DNA of 40,680 bases from Cyanobacteria bacterium FACHB-DQ100 (GTDB lineage Bacteria > Cyanobacteriota > Cyanobacteriia > Leptolyngbyales > Leptolyngbyaceae). Positions 8,545 through 17,808 of this stretch are shown here, in pieces. Positions within the stretch are counted from its first letter, which is position 1, and each line of letters begins with the position of its first letter. The stretch covers positions 1 through 40,680 of the forward strand of contig JACJNW010000042.1 of NCBI GenBank assembly GCA_014695195.1, read 5' to 3'. The notes under the pieces are model-generated. The model made no database searches. It was not told where the DNA came from and was given only the letters and a program-made list of their open reading frames with translations. A program made the position numbers and the translations under genes.

Positions 8545-11500
8545 TTAACTAACGACTAAGCTGGCGATCGCTAAAATGAGATGATCCGGTTCAATCGGTT
8601 TCGAGAGATGCTTTTGAAACCCGGCAGCGAGAGCCTGTTGCTGATTTATTTCTCCAGCAAAAGCAGTGAGCGCGATCGCTGGGATAGATCCGCCCTGCTC
8701 TGGCGGCAAGGCTCGAATCTGACGAATCAGCATATACCCATCGGTGTCTGGCATTCCAATATCACTGAGTAAGAGACTGGCTTGAGACTGCATTAATGTT
8801 GCCAATGCTTCAGTTGCTGAGGCAGTTATTATAACCCTCGCGCCTGCTTGCTCTAGGACAAAGGCAACAAACTCACGAGTGTCCACGTCGTCATCCACAA
8901 CCAGAATCTGAAGCCCGTTAAGCTTGTTAGATTCTAAGAGTTGAATCTCTTCATTCACTATGGATTGCGTAGACATCAGCGGGAGTCTCACCGTAAAAGT
9001 TGCGCCTAGCCCTTCCCCTGGACTTTCTGCTTGAACCGTGCCCCCGTGCAGTTCAACGAGATGACGGACGATCGCAAGTCCTAATCCTAATCCGCCAAAC
9101 TGTCGAGTCGTGCTGCTATCCGCCTGACGAAAATACTCAAACACATGAGGCAAGAAATCTGGGCGAATCCCCTGCCCGTTGTCGCTAACCTGAATCTGAG
9201 CGTAGGCTTCGACCCGCGTGAGTCGAACTTCGATACGACCACCAGACGGTGTGAACTTGATCGCATTCGAGAGCAAATTCCACACGACTTGTTGTAGACG
9301 ATTGGCATCGCCGTTAACTTGCCCAACCTTCGAGTTCAAAATTGTCTGAATTTGAATGCCTTTTGCTTCAGCGGATAATCGCACTGTTTCGAGGGCGGCT
9401 TCGATCGTCGTCACTAAGTTCACAGGAAAAGAATTCAATCCCAGTTTGCCTTGCAGAATCCGAGAGACATCGAGCAAGTCTTCAATTAGTTGAGCCTGAA
9501 GTTTGGCATTGCGCTCGATTGTTTCTAGAGCGCGATCGGCAGCCTGTGGCTCAAAGGGGCGAGTGCGTAGCAGCCTTGTCCAACCTAAAATCGGATTGAG
9601 AGGGGTTCTTAATTCATGAGACAGCACTGCGAGAAATTCATCTTTAATGCGGTTCGCGGTTTCTGCCTGCTCACGGGCAATCTGTTCTCGCCTCAGCAGT
9701 TGTTCACGTTCTACCTCTATAGCTTTGCGCTCTGTCACATCAATCGTCGCGCCTAGCATTCGCACTGGGCTGCCTTGTTGGTCAAAAATCACGCCTCCTT
9801 TGGTCGAGAGCCAGCGAATTTCACCAGTGGGATGGACAGCCCGAAGTTCAATTTCATAGCCTGACCCATCCTTTAGAGCCTGCTGGATAGCTTCTGACAC
9901 TTTTGCCTGATCCTCAGGATGAATTAGTTCAGCAAAATCCTCGACTTTGCCGCTAAAGGTTCCGGGCGCTAAGCCATGAAACTGATAGATTTGCTCCGAC
10001 CACGTGATGTGATTATTCGCAATATCCCAATCCCAAATCCCTGATTGACCCACTAATAATGCTAAACGCAGCCGTTCTTCGCTCTGGCATAAGGATTCTT
10101 CTGCCTGCTTGCGATTCGTGATGTCAAAAAGAACTCCGATCGAGCGAACTGCCCGTCCCGCTTGATCGTAAGTAAAGTTTCCTAGCCCAGCTAACCAAGC
10201 GATCTGCCCGTTATCTGCTCGAATTACCCGATACTCAGCCTCATAGAGCGTGCGATCTTGCCGTGCCTGCTGCCATGCCTGAATCACTCGCTCCAGGTCA
10301 TCTGGATGAATGCGATCGCTCCACATCTCCTCGCTTGCTTCCCCAGTTGCAACAGGCTCATAGCCCATCATCGTAAAGTGGTGTTCTGACCAGATAGCTT
10401 TTCCGGTATTCAGGTCTACATCCCACGTGCCCATCTGAGCGCCTTCCGTTGCCAATCGCAACCGTTCTTCGCTCTGGCGCAGGGCTGCTTCTGCCCGCTT
10501 GTAGTCCGTTACGTCAGTGGCTACGGCAAGCACTGTTGTGATCTGCGCTCCTTGGACTAATTCAGGCACAAAGCGAGCCTGATACAACCGCATTTCGCCA
10601 TTGATATTGGGAAACTCATATTTAATCGAGGAACTCTGTCCCGTTTCAAAGACCTGCTGTAGAGTGGCGTACCAGAATTGCGATCGCTCGTCTGTAAATC
10701 CCAGTTCAACGCCTGTTTTGCCGATGAACTGTTCTGGTAGGATTCCTAATGCCCGCTCAATGCTGGGGTTGATGTAGAGATAGCGGAGGTCACGATCGTA
10801 GCGAACGATAATATCCGGTGTATTCTCAACGACCGCACGGAACATCTGTTCACTCTCTCGTAATTCGTCTTCAACCTGTTTGCGATCGGTAATATCGTGA
10901 ACTGTACCCACAACCTGATAGGCTCGTCCATCTGGCAACCGAGTCGAAACCGTGTTACGGCTCCACAGCCAACGCCACTCACCGTTCGCATGGCGCATCC
11001 GGTACTCATGATCAACAACCTCACCATCTTGTACCCGATTCAGCCGTTCGATCTGGCTTCCAAGGTTCGCAAAATCTTCAGGATGCATCAGTTGGGAAAA
11101 GAGCTGATCGCCAAATATCTGAATTTGTTCGGGTGTATAGCCTAGCAGTTCCCCAATTTGACGATTGACATAGACATTGCGCTGCTCCAGCACGTCATAA
11201 ACATAGAGCGTTCCCGGTATTGCATCGGCAATCTGCTGAATGAACCGTTGGCTTTCCTGAAGTTGTAACTCAGCACGTTTACGATCGTCTTCGACGCGCA
11301 CGCGTTCGCTAATGTCAGTTGTGCTACCAATAAGGCGTGTGGGGTTGCCGTCAGCATCTCGCTCTACGACTAAACACTGATCCAGAACATAAACATACTG
11401 ATTGGACTTGTTGAGAATTCGATATTCAGAGGTAAAGTAATCGTCTTTCGTCAACGCAACAGATGCTCGCTCTTGAATGGGTAGTAAATCATCTGGATGA

Positions 11501-11859
11501 ATGCGATCGTGCCACCATTTTCCCGTCGGTTCGGTTTCTTCCAACGAATAACCTAAAATCCGGGTTAACCCATCTGTTCGTTCAACTCGATCCCGTTCAA
11601 TATCCCAGTCATAAATCAAGCAATTGACTGCCTTTGCTGCGAGTTGAAAGCGTTCATTCGCCGCTCTTAAATGTTCTTCACTCCCCCGGAGTGCCGCTTC
11701 AGTTTGCTTTCGCTCTATTCTTTCTTGGCTAAGTTGCTGCTGGAGTTGCTGAAGTTCCTGCTGACATTGGCTGTGAGACTGCTCCAGATCTCGCAGGCGT
11801 TGGCGAAGTGCGTTGATCTCGTCAAGATACGGATTCGTAGGAGTGCTAGGGTTGTTCAT
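8545..11859 (-). CDS. Hybrid sensor histidine kinase, coiled coil - 5 PAS - HisKA - HATPase - REC
   Basis: This is an 1104-aa cytoplasmic hybrid kinase. A Gln/Glu-rich coiled coil (about residues 10-65) is followed by five PAS domains (about 70-190, 203-325, 330-455, 462-585 and 590-715), several with the HPDD/HPED and GE-R-W motifs of the PAS_3 type. The HisKA motif VLSHELRTPLNPILGW gives a phospho-accepting His near 743. The ATP-binding boxes NLLSNAIKFTP, DNGQGI and GGLGLGLAIV are intact. The receiver (about 985-1104) has SDIGMPDTDGY and a Lys in SKP. From the HisKA onward it is very similar to the neighbouring kinase at 4624-8511; a 20-base block at 9104-9123 is identical to 5183-5202. It lies 69 bases after the kinase upstream of it and 33 before the next, which suggests an operon. 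Confidence 0.92.
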   Translation of the reverse strand: MNNPSTPTNPYLDEINALRQRLRDLEQSHSQCQQELQQLQQQLSQERIERKQTEAALRGSEEHLRAANERFQLAAKAVNCLIYDWDIERDRVERTDGLTRILGYSLEETEPTGKWWHDRIHPDDLLPIQERASVALTKDDYFTSEYRILNKSNQYVYVLDQCLVVERDADGNPTRLIGSTTDISERVRVEDDRKRAELQLQESQRFIQQIADAIPGTLYVYDVLEQRNVYVNRQIGELLGYTPEQIQIFGDQLFSQLMHPEDFANLGSQIERLNRVQDGEVVDHEYRMRHANGEWRWLWSRNTVSTRLPDGRAYQVVGTVHDITDRKQVEDELRESEQMFRAVVENTPDIIVRYDRDLRYLYINPSIERALGILPEQFIGKTGVELGFTDERSQFWYATLQQVFETGQSSSIKYEFPNINGEMRLYQARFVPELVQGAQITTVLAVATDVTDYKRAEAALRQSEERLRLATEGAQMGTWDVDLNTGKAIWSEHHFTMMGYEPVATGEASEEMWSDRIHPDDLERVIQAWQQARQDRTLYEAEYRVIRADNGQIAWLAGLGNFTYDQAGRAVRSIGVLFDITNRKQAEESLCQSEERLRLALLVGQSGIWDWDIANNHITWSEQIYQFHGLAPGTFSGKVEDFAELIHPEDQAKVSEAIQQALKDGSGYEIELRAVHPTGEIRWLSTKGGVIFDQQGSPVRMLGATIDVTERKAIEVEREQLLRREQIAREQAETANRIKDEFLAVLSHELRTPLNPILGWTRLLRTRPFEPQAADRALETIERNAKLQAQLIEDLLDVSRILQGKLGLNSFPVNLVTTIEAALETVRLSAEAKGIQIQTILNSKVGQVNGDANRLQQVVWNLLSNAIKFTPSGGRIEVRLTRVEAYAQIQVSDNGQGIRPDFLPHVFEYFRQADSSTTRQFGGLGLGLAIVRHLVELHGGTVQAESPGEGLGATFTVRLPLMSTQSIVNEEIQLLESNKLNGLQILVVDDDVDTREFVAFVLEQAGARVIITASATEALATLMQSQASLLLSDIGMPDTDGYMLIRQIRALPPEQGGSIPAIALTAFAGEINQQQALAAGFQKHLSKPIEPDHLILAIASLVVS

Positions 11860-11928
11860 TGGGACAGGGAGCTTCAGGAGAGTGAGCGATAAAAGAGAAA
11901 AGTGTAAAAAACATTCTTGTTGTATTAA

Positions 11929-14900
11929 TCAAGTCTGATGCACTAACTCAGCGATCGCTTGCACTAACGCCTCTGGATTAACTGGCTTGGAAAGATGCCA
12001 CTGAAACCCAGCCGCTAAGGCTTGCCATTGATTCACATCACCGGCATAAGCCGTCAGTGCAATCGCTGGAATTTCTCCACCCTGTTCAGGGGGCAATTCT
12101 CGAACGCACTGTATCAGAGTATAACCATCTACTTCAGGCATCCCAATATCGGCAACAATCAAGTGTGGGTTTGATTGCCGGACCCTCTCTAGCGCCTCGG
12201 TTGCCCGAGATACGGAAATTACCGTTGCTCCTGCCTCTTCTAAGATAAATTGAACGAGTTCCAAGTTATCAACTTCATCATCAACCACCAGAACTTGGAC
12301 ACCTTGCAAATCCGTATCGCTCATCGGTACGGTCTCCTCTGAGGTTGAAGGGGATGTTGGCATTAGGGGAAGCATCACGGTAAACGTTGCCCCTTGTCCT
12401 TCGCCGGGGCTTTCTGCTTTGACTTGACCGCCATGTAACTCCACGAGATGACGCACGATCGCCAGTCCCAAGCCCAAGCCGCCAAATTTCCGGGTGCTTG
12501 CTCCATCCTCCTGGCGAAAATAATCAAATACGTAGGGTAGGAAATGAGCAGGAATACCTTTACCGTTATCGCGAACAGTAATTTCAGCATGATTGTTTGC
12601 CGCTGCTAGTATCACCTCGACTCGACCGCCTGTGGGCGTGAACTTCACTGCGTTGGACAGCAAATTCCAAACGACTTGCTGGAGGCGAGTTGAATCGCCC
12701 AAAACGTGCCCAACTTCAGTCTCTAGATTCGCCTTGATCGTGATCGATTTCGCTTCGGCGGCGAGTTGCACCGTCTCGATCGCGGCTCGGATCGTCGATG
12801 CTAAGGGAATTGGATTCACGCTCAGACTCAGTTTTCCTTGCAGAATTCGGGAAACATCCAGTAAATCTTCAATGAGTTCCGATTGCAGCTTGGCATTGCG
12901 CTCGATCGTCGTAATCGCCTGGACGGTTCTAGTTGCATCCAGATTGCCAGTTTTCAATAGCTTTGCCCAACCGAGAATGGGATTCAAGGGCGATCGAAGC
13001 TCGTGGGACAAGACGGCGAGAAATTCATCTTTCAGGCGATTCGCTGTTTCCGCTTGTTCTCGTGCTATTTTTTCGCGTGCCAGTAATCGTTCTCGCTCTT
13101 GTTCCGCTTGTTTTCGCTCTGTAATATTTTCAGCAAAAATGATGATGCCACCAATTTCGTTTTCACGGACGTACCAAGGCAGAATTTCCCAATGCAACCA
13201 AATGCCAGAGTTATCGTGACGGGGGTAGTAATCTTCTTCACACCGTTCGGTTGCTCCCGCAAGACAGCGTAGATGTACCTGCCGCCATTGATCGGGAATA
13301 TCAGGCATCACTTCATAGTGAGAAAGCCCTTCCAAATTCGTGTAGTCTGGGGCGTATTCTTGCATCCAGCGGCGGCTTGCAGAGATATAGTGCATCTGTC
13401 GATCGAACATGGCAACCGCAGCTGGAGTGTGTTCAATAAACATTTGCAGCGTCTGATTCGTTGCCTGTTCGCGAGCTAAGAGTTGTTCGCGTTCTTGTTC
13501 TGCCCGTTTACGCTCAGTGATATCCTGCACAACGCCTAACATTCCAAGAACTCGCCCTGAGGTATCATATTGAGCACGTCCTTTAGCAGCGATCCATCGC
13601 TGTGTGCCATCAGCAAGAGTTACTCGGTACTCAATGTCATAGTCATTGTGTTCGCTGACTGCCTGTTCGACAGCAATTCTTGCTTTTTCCTGATCTTCTT
13701 CGTGCAGCCGTTGTCGCAACTGTGTCCAGGTTAAATTTGCGCTAGGTTGAAGGTCGAAGATTTCGCACGCCTGCTGGGAGAAAGTAACGAGATCGGTTGA
13801 CGCATTCCAACTCCAGTCTCCCAGCTTGGCGGCGGTCAGAGCAAGACTAAGCCTCTCTGCACTGGCTCGGAGCGCTTCCTCATATTTTTTGCGATCGCTA
13901 ATATCACTAATCAATGCCACAAATCCCGTAACGCGCTGCTGCTTATCAAATTGAGGAATATAGTTAGCACTGATGTAGCGGGTTTCACCGTCCTGATAGG
14001 AAACCTGGCTTTCAAACGTCGTTGTTTGACCAGACAGGGCTTGCTCAACATAGGGTCGAATTGCTGCATATGCCCCTTCACCTAACACTTCCCAAAGGTG
14101 CTTGCCTTGAATCTCATCTGACGACCGCCCAAACCAGTCTTCGTAGCGTTGACTATTGAAGCGGTAACGTTGCTCGGCATCGACAAACGAAATCAGCACA
14201 GGAACAGTGTTAGTAATAACGCGCAATTCTTCCTCACGCTGCCGCAGAGAAGTTTCGGCTTGAATGCGATCGGTAATGTCAACAGACATCCCTCCTAGAT
14301 AGCGCTGACCTGATGCAATCTGAATAGGAAATTTAAATGCCATAAAGTGCCGTTCTTGCTCGCCAAATGGTACCGTTTCGAGAAACTGAATCGCTTCGTT
14401 TCTCTCTAAGACGGCTGCATCATTGGCACGAATTTGGCTGATCGAGCCTAACGGAAACCAGTCGAAATCAGTATTGCCGATTAGTTCAGTAGCTGGACGA
14501 TCAAACAATTGTTCAATCAAGGCATTGACATAAACATACTGCCCGGATTCGTGTTTGATGTAAGCGGCAACTGGGCTATGGGTCATGAAGCTATGGAACA
14601 ATGCTTGGCTTTCGTGCAACGCTGCTTCGGTTCGCTTGCGCTCCATAAATTGCCCAATTTGTCTCCCGATGGCTGCCATCAACTGAAGCAAGTCTTCATC
14701 AGGTTCTTGGGTACGATCGCTAAAACACTCAATCACCCCAAAGAATTCATCACCGAGCAAAATTGGAAACCCAAATGCAGAGCGTAATCCTGCTTCCAGT
14801 GCTTCTGCCACTCTGGGAAAATCTTGGTCTTGCGTTAAATCCGAAATCCAAACTGGCTGTTGCTCTCTCCAAATCCGCCCTGGAAGACCGATTCCAGGTG

Positions 14901-16623
14901 CAAATGAGGCGCGTTGATTCGCTTCAACAAACGATCGAGCATTGATCGTCGATTCCGACCAAGTATTGACGTGGCGGAGAACAGCATCGGCGCGATGTGC
15001 TCCACGAAACTCAGAAGGATCGTCACTCCAGATTACGCCCATTTGCCAACCGAGCGTTTCGCACAACGCTTGCAAAATCGTAGGAACCATCTCTACTAGC
15101 GTCGTTGCTTCAGCCAGAATCTTAGACACGGCATATTGAAGGGCTTTGCGCTGTTCTTCCTGTTTGCGATCGCTGATATCCCGCATGAATACCGAGATGC
15201 CTGACGCGGCTGGAAAAATGGATGCTTCGAGCCATCGGTTCACTGCTAGAGAAAACCCTTCACAATAAACCGTGACACGCTCGGTCATCGCTTTTTCAAA
15301 CTGTTGAGTGAAAATCGTCCCCTGCTGAACATACTCTGGGAAAATTTCCTGCCACCGTTTGCCTAACAGCTCCGCCGGAGGTTTTCCTAATAATCGTGCA
15401 GCTTCTTGATTCACATAGGTATAGCGCCACTCTTGATCAAAGGCAATGAACGCATCAGTAATGCTCTCAAGAATGTTAGAAACCCGTTGATTCGCTGCTT
15501 TGAGTGATTCTTCAAACTGCTTGCGTTCCGTAATATCGAGCGTGACCCCAACCAGGCGAATTGGATTGCCATTGTCATCGTAAATCAAACCGCCTCGTGC
15601 AATCAGCCAATGTAAACTCCCGTCTGGGTAGAAACATCGTTCTTCAACTTCATAATCAGTGCGCTCCTCGATCGATCGTTGGATTGCGGTTTGAACACGA
15701 TCTCGATCCTCTGGGTGCAGTGCAGCAAATAAGGTTTCATGAGTAAATTCAGCATCAGCAGGTAGCCCAAAGTTCGCTTTGCACTGATCAGAACAGGTGA
15801 GGACATTGGTCATCAAGTCATGCTGCCAGGAGCCAAGCTTTGCCGTGCGAAGGGCAATTTTCAGATGCTGCTCACGCTCTTGAAGGGTAGCTTCAATGCG
15901 TTTCTGCTCAGAAATATCGACAGCAACCCCACCCAGTAGTTTTTCTTCAATCTGATGATTGATCGGAAACTTGTATACCAGATAGTCTCCAGTACTTCCG
16001 TCAAGGCGAGGAGCACGCTCAATCGTCTCAATCACCGCTCCAGTTTCAAATACGCGCTGATTATTCTGTAAGAATTGTTCGGCTATTTCCGCCGGAAAGA
16101 TTTCCGAGATGTGTTTTCCGACTGCATCTTCAGGGCAAGAAAAGAGTTTGAAGTAGGTGGGATTTAAGTACAGCAATCGTCCTGATTGATCAGCAATCCA
16201 GGATGCCGCAGGATTGTGGTTCATAAAGGCTTGAAACCGCAATTCACCCTCTCGCAGGGCGGCTTCTTTTTGCTTTCGTTGAGTAATGTCGATCGTCAGA
16301 ATCGTAGTATTTGTGTCACACGGGCAAACTCGCAACTCAAACCAGCGTTGCCACTTCGAGCAAAAATACTCTAGCTGAACAGGTGTTTGCTCTGTCCTCG
16401 ATCGCTGAAATTGTTGCTGAACTTCAAGGGTTGCCCATTCAGGACAAATATCCCAAATAATTTTGCCGACTGTATCTTCTTTTCGGACTCCAAACCATTC
16501 AGTTTGTTGGCGATTCAGGTCGGTTAAACGCCACTCCTGATCAAGAACAGCGATGCCATCAGAAAGGCATTCCCAAATGCTTTTCTCACCCATTGCCAGA
16601 CTTGTTCCCTCTAAACTGCTCAT
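11929..16623 (-). CDS. Giant hybrid sensor histidine kinase, 8 PAS - 1 GAF - HisKA - HATPase - REC
   Basis: About 1564 aa from the ATG at 16621-16623; a GTG at 16633-16635 would add four residues. I prefer the ATG because a purine-rich stretch (GGGGGTGAG) stands at a suitable distance before it. Four PAS domains fill the first 500 or so residues, then a GAF domain (ILAEATTLVEMVPTILQAL to the RQIGQFMER region), then four more PAS domains, each ending in a DITERK-like motif. HisKA has VLSHELRSPLNPILGW with the His near 1206. The ATPase boxes NLLSNAVKFTP, DNGKGI and GGLGLGLAIV are intact, and the receiver contains VADIGMPEVDGY and SKP. No membrane segment is seen. It is the first gene of the leftward trio and follows directly on a receiver remnant, whose stop codon lies at 16632-16634, nine bases before the ATG. 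Confidence 0.92.
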   Translation of the reverse strand: MSSLEGTSLAMGEKSIWECLSDGIAVLDQEWRLTDLNRQQTEWFGVRKEDTVGKIIWDICPEWATLEVQQQFQRSRTEQTPVQLEYFCSKWQRWFELRVCPCDTNTTILTIDITQRKQKEAALREGELRFQAFMNHNPAASWIADQSGRLLYLNPTYFKLFSCPEDAVGKHISEIFPAEIAEQFLQNNQRVFETGAVIETIERAPRLDGSTGDYLVYKFPINHQIEEKLLGGVAVDISEQKRIEATLQEREQHLKIALRTAKLGSWQHDLMTNVLTCSDQCKANFGLPADAEFTHETLFAALHPEDRDRVQTAIQRSIEERTDYEVEERCFYPDGSLHWLIARGGLIYDDNGNPIRLVGVTLDITERKQFEESLKAANQRVSNILESITDAFIAFDQEWRYTYVNQEAARLLGKPPAELLGKRWQEIFPEYVQQGTIFTQQFEKAMTERVTVYCEGFSLAVNRWLEASIFPAASGISVFMRDISDRKQEEQRKALQYAVSKILAEATTLVEMVPTILQALCETLGWQMGVIWSDDPSEFRGAHRADAVLRHVNTWSESTINARSFVEANQRASFAPGIGLPGRIWREQQPVWISDLTQDQDFPRVAEALEAGLRSAFGFPILLGDEFFGVIECFSDRTQEPDEDLLQLMAAIGRQIGQFMERKRTEAALHESQALFHSFMTHSPVAAYIKHESGQYVYVNALIEQLFDRPATELIGNTDFDWFPLGSISQIRANDAAVLERNEAIQFLETVPFGEQERHFMAFKFPIQIASGQRYLGGMSVDITDRIQAETSLRQREEELRVITNTVPVLISFVDAEQRYRFNSQRYEDWFGRSSDEIQGKHLWEVLGEGAYAAIRPYVEQALSGQTTTFESQVSYQDGETRYISANYIPQFDKQQRVTGFVALISDISDRKKYEEALRASAERLSLALTAAKLGDWSWNASTDLVTFSQQACEIFDLQPSANLTWTQLRQRLHEEDQEKARIAVEQAVSEHNDYDIEYRVTLADGTQRWIAAKGRAQYDTSGRVLGMLGVVQDITERKRAEQEREQLLAREQATNQTLQMFIEHTPAAVAMFDRQMHYISASRRWMQEYAPDYTNLEGLSHYEVMPDIPDQWRQVHLRCLAGATERCEEDYYPRHDNSGIWLHWEILPWYVRENEIGGIIIFAENITERKQAEQERERLLAREKIAREQAETANRLKDEFLAVLSHELRSPLNPILGWAKLLKTGNLDATRTVQAITTIERNAKLQSELIEDLLDVSRILQGKLSLSVNPIPLASTIRAAIETVQLAAEAKSITIKANLETEVGHVLGDSTRLQQVVWNLLSNAVKFTPTGGRVEVILAAANNHAEITVRDNGKGIPAHFLPYVFDYFRQEDGASTRKFGGLGLGLAIVRHLVELHGGQVKAESPGEGQGATFTVMLPLMPTSPSTSEETVPMSDTDLQGVQVLVVDDEVDNLELVQFILEEAGATVISVSRATEALERVRQSNPHLIVADIGMPEVDGYTLIQCVRELPPEQGGEIPAIALTAYAGDVNQWQALAAGFQWHLSKPVNPEALVQAIAELVHQT

Positions 16624-16631
16624 CGCTGTTC

Positions 16632-16805
16632 TCACCCCCGGTTTACTAATGCTGCGGTTTCTTCAGAGTTGTAAAAAGTGCTAACTGCCCTCACAAGTTC
16701 TTCTTGCTCAACTGGCTTGGTCATATGCCGTTGAAATCCTGCTTGTAGGACTTGTTGCTGATCAATTTCTCCCGCATAAGCGGTCAAGGCGATCCACGAC
16801 TGACA
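16632..16805 (-). pseudogene. Remnant of a receiver (REC) domain C-terminus
   Basis: On the minus strand the frame reads SWIALTAYAGEIDQQ, AGFQRHMTKPVEQEELV and ends NRG before TGA (16632-16634). This is the last 50 or so residues of a receiver domain of exactly the type that ends the three kinases downstream; LTAYAGE and the K-P motif match them. Upstream of about 16805 the frame hits a stop, and there is no phospho-accepting Asp and no start codon. I read it as the tail of a fourth hybrid kinase whose body was deleted, leaving the XRE gene next to it. Confidence 0.8.
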
Positions 16806-16840
16806 CAATTTAGAGATTCGCTAAGTAATTTGCACCATCA

Positions 16841-17140
16841 TTAGAGTTCAGGGGCAAAGTAATGGTCTAAAAGCTGCTGACTCCGTTCACGTATCTCCCC
16901 AGTTGCAGATTGGTTGATCTCGTTGAGAACGGCGTAGATTTGTTTGAGAGCTAGGGTAGACGGCTGCATTCGTCCGTTTTCCCATCGATTAATCGTGCCG
17001 TAGGCAACGCCCAAGACTCTACCAAGCTCTTCCTGTGTTAGCGCGGTTAGTTGTCGCAGTTCTCGAATCAAGCGACTAACGTTAGGCTGCTCCAGCATAG
17101 GAGTCTTTGGTAGCAGAACCGTGTGAACAGTGGCTTTCAT
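16841..17140 (-). CDS. Small XRE-family helix-turn-helix regulator
   Basis: The gene encodes 99 aa. The centre (about residues 22-75) is a clear HTH_3/XRE domain: IRELRQLTALTQEELGRVLG for the first helices, then VAYGTINRWENGRMQPS, the typical recognition helix and turn. The last 25 residues are charged and probably serve in dimerisation. The gene points left, toward the receiver remnant and the three kinases, and its start faces a 670-base intergenic region containing several palindromes, so it may regulate itself and the divergent kinase gene at 17809. Targets are not known from the sequence. The start is ATG at 17138-17140. Confidence 0.85.
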   Translation of the reverse strand: MKATVHTVLLPKTPMLEQPNVSRLIRELRQLTALTQEELGRVLGVAYGTINRWENGRMQPSTLALKQIYAVLNEINQSATGEIRERSQQLLDHYFAPEL

Positions 17141-17808
17141 ATCTATAAACGGGTTTAACGGAAAATGGGTATAACGAACGTTACAGGCAGATTATCTACT
17201 GATTTAGTAGGACTCGTTTTCTACCTTAAGGTAGAAGAGGTTACCGCTTGATTAAACTGGAATCCGGGTAACTTCTGTTTTTATTCGTGTTTTCGATTTA
17301 ACCTACCTGTAGGTTGATGACTTAATATTGCTTTTAAGTTTTCCAAACTATGCTTCTGCGCTTCTGCATATTAGGAGGATGTCAGCTAAGCACGAGCAAT
17401 CCTAATAGTTAGGAGGCTGCTCAGAGAGCAGACAACTTCAAGCTGCACAGATTCAAGAGCAACTACTATGCTTTGATCTGTACTAGAGTTGTTGGGGAAT
17501 AACTTGATTTCAAAGTAGAATTCAGACGGTTGCTGTGTTTTGCTATCTGATCAAGCTGCTTTCGAACAGAGCCGCTTTAAGCAGTGATGGATTCAGGAAG
17601 AAAATCATGATGCAAAAACTACAAGGAACATAGAATTCAGGGAATACCAGCCTTGAGAACACAGCAAAAGATCCCAAATGTGTTCTATAGATGCCTTGAT
17701 GCCAGGAAGCGCCTTTAATTCTTAAATCCATCTTAAGGGGAATGTAAAAAAAAACTTCTCCCATATGGTAGTTTGAAAAACGCAATGTTCCGCCAATCGT
17801 CATAAGTC
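17141..17808. promoter_or_regulatory. Intergenic region between divergent XRE and kinase genes, with clustered palindromes
   Basis: Inverted repeats seen: CTACT-N5-AGTAG (17196-17210), the perfect 18-bp TTCTACCTTAAGGTAGAA (17219-17236), AACCTAC-CT-GTAGGTT (17300-17315), CCTAA-TAG-TTAGG (17401-17413) and CTGCTC-AGA-GAGCAG (17417-17431). The first three share a CTAC...GTAG core, lie within 120 bases and are nearest to the XRE start, so they are candidate operators. No convincing gene is present in the region. Confidence 0.5.

Noticed and set aside
12593-13219. A 208-codon ORF on the plus strand opposite the 8-PAS kinase
   Set aside because: It lies wholly within a well-supported kinase gene on the other strand, over its conserved catalytic region, and has no recognisable protein features. 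The same holds for the many shorter ORFs opposite the other kinases.
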